Source: Liolophura sinensis
Taxonomy: Eukaryota > Mollusca > Polyplacophora > Chitonida > Chitonidae
Length of the DNA stretch: 64,000 nt
Assembly (NCBI RefSeq): GCF_032854445.1
Contig: NC_088297.1
Span: forward strand, 8,109,375 to 8,173,374
Direction of reading: 5' to 3'
Shown: piece by piece, positions 57,420 to 64,000 of the stretch
How positions within the stretch are numbered: the first letter of the stretch is position 1
How the letters are laid out: every line of letters starts with the position of its first letter
Translations under genes and position numbers: made by a program
Notes under the pieces: generated by a model
Database searches by the model: none
Told to the model about the DNA's origin: nothing
Seen by the model: only the letters and a program-made list of their open reading frames with translations

Positions 57420-60400
57420 TCACGTGGCGGAAGCGGTTGCTGTTGTTGTAGAGGCTTCCGGCACGCACTCTCCTGTGTTCACATCTTCTGTGTAATGGGC
57501 ACAGCAGGGCTGCACAAGATGGTTCTCTGGACACGGCTCGTATCTGACGAACAGAAATATCTTCAACCATTTTTTCCCAATTTCTTTTACTGATGTATTA
57601 ATTACCTGCAGTCTAAAAAACAGGCTAAACAACAAAGCAAAACAAAGAAAAACAATCACATAAACAATGAAGCAAGGGGCATACATACTAGACCTACATA
57701 CATGTTCGTAACGTGTCATAATATTTCACTTTACTCACTGTGCTGCCAGCAAGGTTGTTTGATTCTGTGCATGTGAAAGTGTTCAAAAGCTTAGTGGTTG
57801 AAAAGCCAATGGGATTGCGTCTCGCATACTTCCGTCAGGTGATTTTCAGCCTATTATCGCTCTCCCGATTTCTGTAACTTTCACATTTTGGGCATAGCAA
57901 GGTACCTTAAAAGAAACTGGCTGAGATATACCCTGGTTTCGAACTAACAACCTCAGACACCTAGTCGCTAGTATTACATACATGACCATTCTGCCACAAC
58001 AAATGGAGGGCAGATTACTTACCTTGTTTGCAGGCATTTCTTATAGCCGGTCTGGAAGGGGCAGGGTTTCAGTTCTTCTACTTTGCACAGACCGGAAGTG
58101 GGGTCACGCTGGGGTGAAGTCCCTGGGGAACACACATTAAAGCCACAGCGAGCCCACTCCTGGTCATACCCTCTGTAAGAAATTATAATCAAAGGCTGAA
58201 ATCGCATTTTGAGTGATGTACGGAATGTTCAACAGTTTGACATTCGATCACACACTGGAATCTGCTGTCAATTATCTTAAAATATAGAATGATTCAAATT
58301 TATCTTGTCTGCGAACAATTTGGTTCAGTCCTGTCAAAAGAACTTTTGACATGCTCTGAATTATCAGGTGTTGGTATTTTTTGTTTATTGGCAAAGTTGA
58401 CAGCAGTCGTAAAATTAGGTCAGTATAAGCCTTTTTTATGGCTGAACCGAGAATGGCAATCAAGCATGAAATCTGATTGGCTCACCTGCAACGCTTTTTA
58501 AGACATTGTCGCTCACGTGACTTCCAGCCACACCCACCACACGTGGCAGAGCACGTAGTCCAATTCGACCATGAGCCCCAAGACTCTGTCAAGGAATTGA
58601 AATAAATCCTATACATGAAATAAACAAATTGGAAAAGGAAATAAGCACACTAAAGAACCAGACTCCTAGAATATCTCTTCTTTACAAGAATAAACAGAAC
58701 AATACGGCTAAACCATGTTATCATTTTGAATAGTGTTTTGCGACAGAAATTTGTTCCATGGACATATTATCAATGTGCTCAGTTAACAGTATCTCACAGG
58801 GGTATCTCTATGGGACTACGATGTACAAGTAACGTACACAACTGTTTAAGGTTTTGACCTCGAAATGCGTTTAGCTGACTTCGGTTTTAAATGCCTGTTT
58901 AAAGAAGAAAAGAAAGAATCTCGTTCGACAGGTTTAACTGAAGTCATAATTTGAAGATTAAAACTAACCTTTTCCCGTTGCTTCATCTTTAAATTCTTGA
59001 ACTGTGAAAATGAATAAACAAGACATTACAGAAATATTTCCCACAAATAAGAAAAATTTATTTATGTTATTTATTTGATTGGCATTTTACGCCGTACTCA
59101 AGAATATTTCACTTATACGACGGCGGCCAGCATTATGGTAGGTGGAAACCGGGCAGAGCCCGTGGGAAACCCACGACCATCTGCAGCTTGCTGGCAGACC
59201 TTCTCACGTACGGCCGGACAGGAAGCCAGAATGAGCTGGACTTGAACTCACAGCGACCGCATTGGTGAGAGATTCCTGGGTCCTGAGCCACGGAGGCCCC
59301 CAATAAGAAAAAGGAACTGTACATTAATTAACTATTAAAAAGGGCCCATTGGTCGTACTATGATTGGTTTGTTTGGGGATACATAGCACGGAAAAGGAGG
59401 AATATGCCGGGATTTTAATCATCGATTTTGGACAAGTTTTAAAGAGAGAAGATAATCATTTAGTGCAGAAAAGTTTATTTATTTATGTATGTCATTGTTC
59501 AATACTCAAGAATTTACATCAAAAACTAAGAATCATAGACAACTGAAAGATACATCATCTACGGACGAAAATCTGTCCCCAAGAACCAGCTGGTGCAGAC
59601 ATTTAAAGTTGCGAAGTAGTCTAGACTTTCATCAAAACATTACACACAAACCAATCCTACTGACACAGTTCGAAACACAACGATACTGATTTTACAACAA
59701 GGTTGTTTTCAGAGTTCGACCAATTTTTCGGGAGGCAGCACGCTTGAGGAGCTTATATTTTTAGGAAATGGCGTCCAATACAGCTAATATTAATAAAAGT
59801 TACAGTAAGAGGGGCACTCTTTAGTGGGATTTTTAGCCGGTGGACAATCGTTGTGCTCGTTTCCTCCAATGAAAGAATCAGATTCCGCTCGTGCAGATTT
59901 ACATGTGTAACACTAGCGTGTTTATGTTCATATTATATGATGGCATAGTTTCCTTACAAAAATGACAAAAAAGCAAAATATCATGGATGTCAATCATTTC
60001 TATAGCAATATCATTCAAAACATGCCCGAGGTAACAACTTACTCTGGCAATGGTCACCTTGAAGCGAGTACGGAGAGCAGCAATACGATTCTTCCCGGTA
60101 ACATGTGTTTTTTCGATTCCTGCGATAAACAAAAATAAAAATCGCGGAATTAACAAAAAATAGACATCATAAGTCGTTTGACTAACATTTTCTTTCATAT
60201 ATCAAAGGAAGACCTTTGAAAATCGAAGTAGGCATCACTAAATAGACCATTTAAAACTATGCACAAATATATGTACTTTCATTTATTTCCTTCGATCTTT
60301 GAGAATAGATTTAAAGGCGCTGAAACATTTGAATTGGAAGGTGGGCTGTATCGACCATATTGGCAAAGGCTAGGAACTCTGACGTCACAGGAAGTTTCTT

Positions 60401-63345
60401 CAACTCTAATCCCGATACTGAATGTTAGAATAACTCTTTTTACCCATGAGTGAAAAATTAATGAAATAATGTTCCCAAAAATTCCTTCCTCCTGGTGAAC
60501 ATCAGGAAAAAAAAGGCGATGTGACGTCACAGTTGATACCGTCAGTACAGCTCATAAAACCCACCATAGTAATCAAATATTTGAATGCCTTTCAACACTC
60601 TTTAAAAAATCTGAAAAAAATAAATGAAGATATTTTTACGCATAGTTTTCAGTTGTCCGTACGATGAAACTTACTTCATATTTTAGCTTTTTTTTACTTT
60701 AAACTAACGAGTACGAGGGTAGGAACACTATGCCTGTTACAAATGTACGATTGAATTGTGAATTTCAATAACTGCATTTTTGGGCACACCGTTTGTATTA
60801 GGAGAAGATGTAATCTTGTCTGCTGTTGGTATTTGTATAAGTTTCCCACAAGCCAAATCGGTAAATAAGAAAAACACAACGTCTGTTCACCACCGAATTC
60901 AGCAGGAAAAAGTTTTCTTTTCTGTTTTCCCGCTGAGTGTTTAGGATTATTTCGGCTGTGTCAGAACAGTGTACTCGTGTACCAAGCTGACTCCGATGTC
61001 ATGCTGGAACGCCATGCCTTAGTATAAGGAAATGCCAATCCTCATTACCATGTGGGAATACAATGCCTCAATGCAATACGGGAACACCACGGCTCCTTGT
61101 CGTAAGGAACGTCATGCTCGGGGCTGAACCATGATCTTACACTTACAGCACGAATACTTTTAATTCTAAGCAAGCAGGTTAAACCTTTTGGAAAACAAAT
61201 GTAGCATTGGTTTTAGGCGATTCTTGAATTTCAAGAATGTTCTTTTCTTATTTTAAGTCACATGGCCTGTTCAGAAATTTTTCAGTTCAAGTTTTGAGTT
61301 TCAGTTCAAGGTTTGAGACTTACGAGTCCGGAGAACAGTCGTAGAGTGTCCGGCGTGGACAAGGCTTAGCCATGGGAGCAGTCTCCTCAGGACTGCATCC
61401 GCCGCAGCCGTCTACAAAATTAAAGAAGCCGTTGATTATTTTAGTACTACAAAATAGGGTATGATTGTCTTCTTGAGGTTGCCCGTTGGAATCCGTGAGA
61501 AGCTATGCTTCAGATGTACACAAATGTAAAGTCTGAGTGATGCTAGAACGCATTCTGTTCTTATCACACACCACTCCTCATATTCCATATAACATCCTGT
61601 TAGTCTACCCGTATCTTTATTTATTCATTTATTTATTTGACTGGTCTTTTACGCCGTACTCAAGAATATTTCACTAATACGATGGCGGTCAGCATTATGG
61701 TGATAGGAAACCGGGGGGAAACCCACGATCATCCACAGGTTGTTGACAGGTCTTCCCACGTGTGGCCGGAGAGAAAGCCATCATGAGCTGGACTTGAACT
61801 CACAGCAGCCGCATTGGTGAAAGGCTCCAGGTGCATCACGCTGCTTTAGGCAACTACTGAATCTTTATTTATTTATTTATTAGATTGGTATTTTACGCCG
61901 TACTCAAGAATATTTCACTTATTCGACAGCGGCCAGCATTATGGTGGGTGGAAACCGGGCAGCGCCCGGGGGAAACCCGCCATCATCCGCAGATTGCTGG
62001 CAAACCTTCCCACGTAGGGCCGGAGAGGAAGCCAGTATAAGCTGTACTTGAACTCACAGCGACCACATTAGTGAGACGCTCCTGGGTCATCACGCTGCTC
62101 GAGCCAACTACGGAATCTTTATGTTGAATTACTAGAACATGTGTGTTATATTTAACAGGTTGGTTTGCTGCGTTAGGATAATGCATTCTAGCATCACTTA
62201 GACAACAAACTCTTTTTGGAGTGTACATACCCTAATGGTACCTCTATCAGATTGTTGAGTGAAGTCAGACGATACGTTAGTACGAATGTACACGTGTCAA
62301 GGGAGACCACTCACCTGTGACAGCGTAGCTGAGTCTGAACCAGCGAGATCTGCTGTCCTTAGCCTCCTTGGGGACACTCCGGAATAAGACGAGTACCTCG
62401 TTATCATAGGAAACGATGTCATGTATCGTTGTGTTTGACGAACATAACCTGTGAATACACAGAATTGTTCAATACAGTTACTTTGATCAATTCTCAATCT
62501 TTGCGACAACATAGCTAATGTTGCATGAGTACAAAGGATGTCGCGATCGGAGTTCTAAGAAATTTTCTCTTACGCCGGAAATACCCGAGAAGTTCCGACT
62601 GTTCATGATTGTTTCAGCGAGACAGCATTATACATAAATATGTCACTCTTGGGATCGGTCTGCTACGTTGACGGAACGTCGATCGTGATATAACAGGAAC
62701 AATACTTCAAGCGATATTTTAAAATTTTAAGACAAAAAGTAATTTGATTTCAACAGACACAGCCATTTTGTTCCGACATGCTTGCAACTCTGTAAATCAA
62801 CTTTTAATCCTAAACTTTTTACAAGGCAATGCAAAGCGCCATGTGGGAGCAACCCGAAACACGATGTAGTGCCACTCGTACGACACATTCATATGATTAA
62901 AAGACAAAACATTGTTCGGGTGACGTCATCTAACGGAAACAGCTCCGTAGTTGGGTTATAGAAATTACTGGCGCCTGATTGGCTAAAATTTATAACATGC
63001 GCGCGAGTTTGCTTACTTTGAACTGTAATATCTTGGTTAAGCAACGTCACAAAAATAGAAAATCTGTTTTTTTTTTACTAAATTAAGATACTTTGGCGAT
63101 CGATACAGGTTTTTTATTCTAGTTTTGTCATTTCGTTCAAAATACCATTCAAACAAATATGTTGTACATACCGGGTTCAAACCCGATAGCTTCTCCTGCA
63201 GACTGATGGACATGAGTACTGACCTGGTTCCCGTGCTATCTGTCCCCTTGTAGCGGATCTCCACGTACTCCTCACAGCTGTACTGCTCATATCCGATGTC
63301 AAACAGTTCAGCTATGCTCAAGCGAACACGTGTGTGTGGAGGGGC
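57420..63345 (-). CDS. Secreted CUB / thrombospondin type 1 protein, 3' part of gene
   Basis: Eight exons on the minus strand: 63345-63224, 62448-62315, 61411-61324, 60119-60043, 59001-58969, 58585-58486, 58172-58023 and 57543-57420. All borders are GT..AG, phases match at every join, and 828 nt close at TGA; 275 residues are visible and the 5' exons lie beyond the window. Visible residues 1-85 are the C-terminal half of a CUB domain (YEQYSCEEYVEIRYKG, LCSS, VLVLFRS, RWFRLSY). Residues about 152-185 are a TSP1 repeat (WGSWSNWTTCSATCGGCGWK) encoded by one exon. On each side lies an unrecognised module: CxxC-SP...PCP...C...C...CC...C. The C-terminus is Thr-rich and has no membrane helix. CUB plus TSP1 occurs in some astacin-type proteases and matrix proteins, but no protease domain is visible, so the role is not assigned beyond extracellular protein interaction. 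Confidence 0.85.
59057..59301 (-). mobile_element. SINE-A with a deleted A-box region, in the CUB/TSP1 gene
   Basis: AATAAGAAAAA at 59046-59056 and 59302-59312 flanks it. The head jumps from TTCCTGGGTC to CTGAGCCACGG, losing about 25 bases. Confidence 0.93.
61614..61856 (-). mobile_element. SINE-A, first of a tandem pair
   Basis: The body has a short deletion after GGTGATAGGAAACCGG, and the tRNA-like head is lost after AAGGCTCCAGGTGCATCACG. Confidence 0.88.
61862..62103 (-). mobile_element. SINE-A, second of a tandem pair
   Basis: CAACTACTGAATCTTTA before and CAACTACGGAATCTTTA after it look like a target-site duplication of 17 bases with one mismatch. The head is missing, as in its neighbour. 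Confidence 0.85.
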
Positions 63346-63639
63346 CTGGATAACGACAAGTGAGAACCGTCCAGACTATGTTTACACAAATAATTCTTTC
63401 ATTTGTCTACATACATTTCTATCCACATATAAACCATTTCAAAGTAAGAATGAAGACGCAAAGGCAGACCCACTTAAATTGAACATGCTTAATCGGCCTT
63501 TCGATCCTGATGCGAAAATAACTCTTTCCTAAGAGATAGTGGATCTTAAAGTAGACTGCAGTTGTCTCTCTTAGCATTTTGCTGACCTACATATATTACA
63601 CCATTCTTTAATATTTTGTTCGGGTCGGGTCATACCAAA

Positions 63640-63885
63640 GATTTTAAAATGATATTTGCTCTTGCATCGCTTGGCTATCAGCAATGAGAGCTTAGAGCAA
63701 GGACACATGGCTGGTTGGCCCGATAATGTGACTGGGTGGGGTGTCATGTCTGGTGTCTTCGGCATGATGCTTCAGTGGCAGCACTTTGGCAGCACAGACT
63801 CACCCTGCCACAACATTCTATCTACACACACCTAATGACTTTAAAATCGTTAAATACGATGTTACAATCCAAGCATACATATAAA
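63640..63885 (+). mobile_element. SINE-C copy
   Basis: Contains CTTGGCTATCAGCAATGAGA, GATAATGTGACTGGGTGG, GGTGTCATGTCTGGTGTCTT and a worn tail (AAATACGATGTTACAATCC) with ATACAT repeats. It lies upstream of the first visible exon of the CUB/TSP1 gene. Confidence 0.8.
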
Positions 63886-64000
63886 TACATATGAAAGATT
63901 TACTACTGCTAGTTTGCTTCTTTTTAAAATTATTTTCCGACCTTCAATACTATTACACTTGTCTATTGTATATCGACAACCCGTAAATGTGAATATCATT

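Larger units (their letters stand above)
61531..62203. mobile_element. MITE-180 copy carrying two SINE-A insertions
   Basis: The left end GTCTGAGTGATGCTAGAACG matches the complement of the right end (62181-62203) with two mismatches in 23 bases. Subtracting the two SINEs and one duplicated target leaves about 180 bases, the length of the intact copy at 24494-24673. It lies in an intron of the CUB/TSP1 gene. Confidence 0.65.

Overview
The window is eukaryotic: protein-coding exons are separated by introns with GT..AG borders, long gene-poor stretches are full of SINEs, LINE relics, MITE-like elements and minisatellites, and there are no operons. The tRNA-headed SINEs that end in tails such as TTGAGTACGGCGTAAAACACC, together with the gene families present, suggest a marine lophotrochozoan, most likely a mollusc. 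That assignment is inference.

Four genes can be supported. (1) 3066-6058 (+): a two-exon, 415-residue type II membrane protein with the GDS and DxxH signatures of PC-esterase / SGNH acyl-esterase proteins. (2) 22537-31635 (+): a nine-exon, 727-residue organic anion transporting polypeptide (OATP/SLCO). (3) 37136-46988 (-): a second nine-exon OATP of 703 residues, arranged tail to tail with the first. The two genes have the same intron positions and phases, and seven of nine coding exons are the same length or differ only by 3 nt, so they are an inverted duplication. (4) 57420-63345 (-): the 3' part of a gene for a secreted protein with the C-terminal half of a CUB domain, a thrombospondin type 1 repeat, and an unrecognised cysteine module on each side of that repeat. 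Its 5' exons lie beyond the right edge. All four exon chains were built by eye from splice signals and reading phase, and each closes in frame at a stop codon.

Layout: 1-2112 decayed LINE with a SINE nested in it; 2240-6058 SINE and esterase gene; 6171-22515 gene-free, with minisatellites, SINEs and a 120-bp MITE family; 22537-31635 OATP-A; 31636-37135 convergent intergenic region with large repeats; 37136-46988 OATP-B, with a 5' UTR intron up to 47478; 47479-57419 gene-free and repeat-dense, including a second LINE relic; 57420-63345 CUB/TSP1 gene.

The OATPs would import amphipathic organic anions at the plasma membrane. The esterase-like protein would act in the secretory pathway, and the CUB/TSP1 protein outside the cell. 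Apart from the OATP pair, nothing in the sequence ties the genes into one pathway. The most distinctive signals are the mirrored OATP pair, the duplicated cysteine module around the TSP1 repeat, a 3' domain shared by four otherwise different SINE families, and 180-bp MITEs repeatedly invaded by SINE-A.
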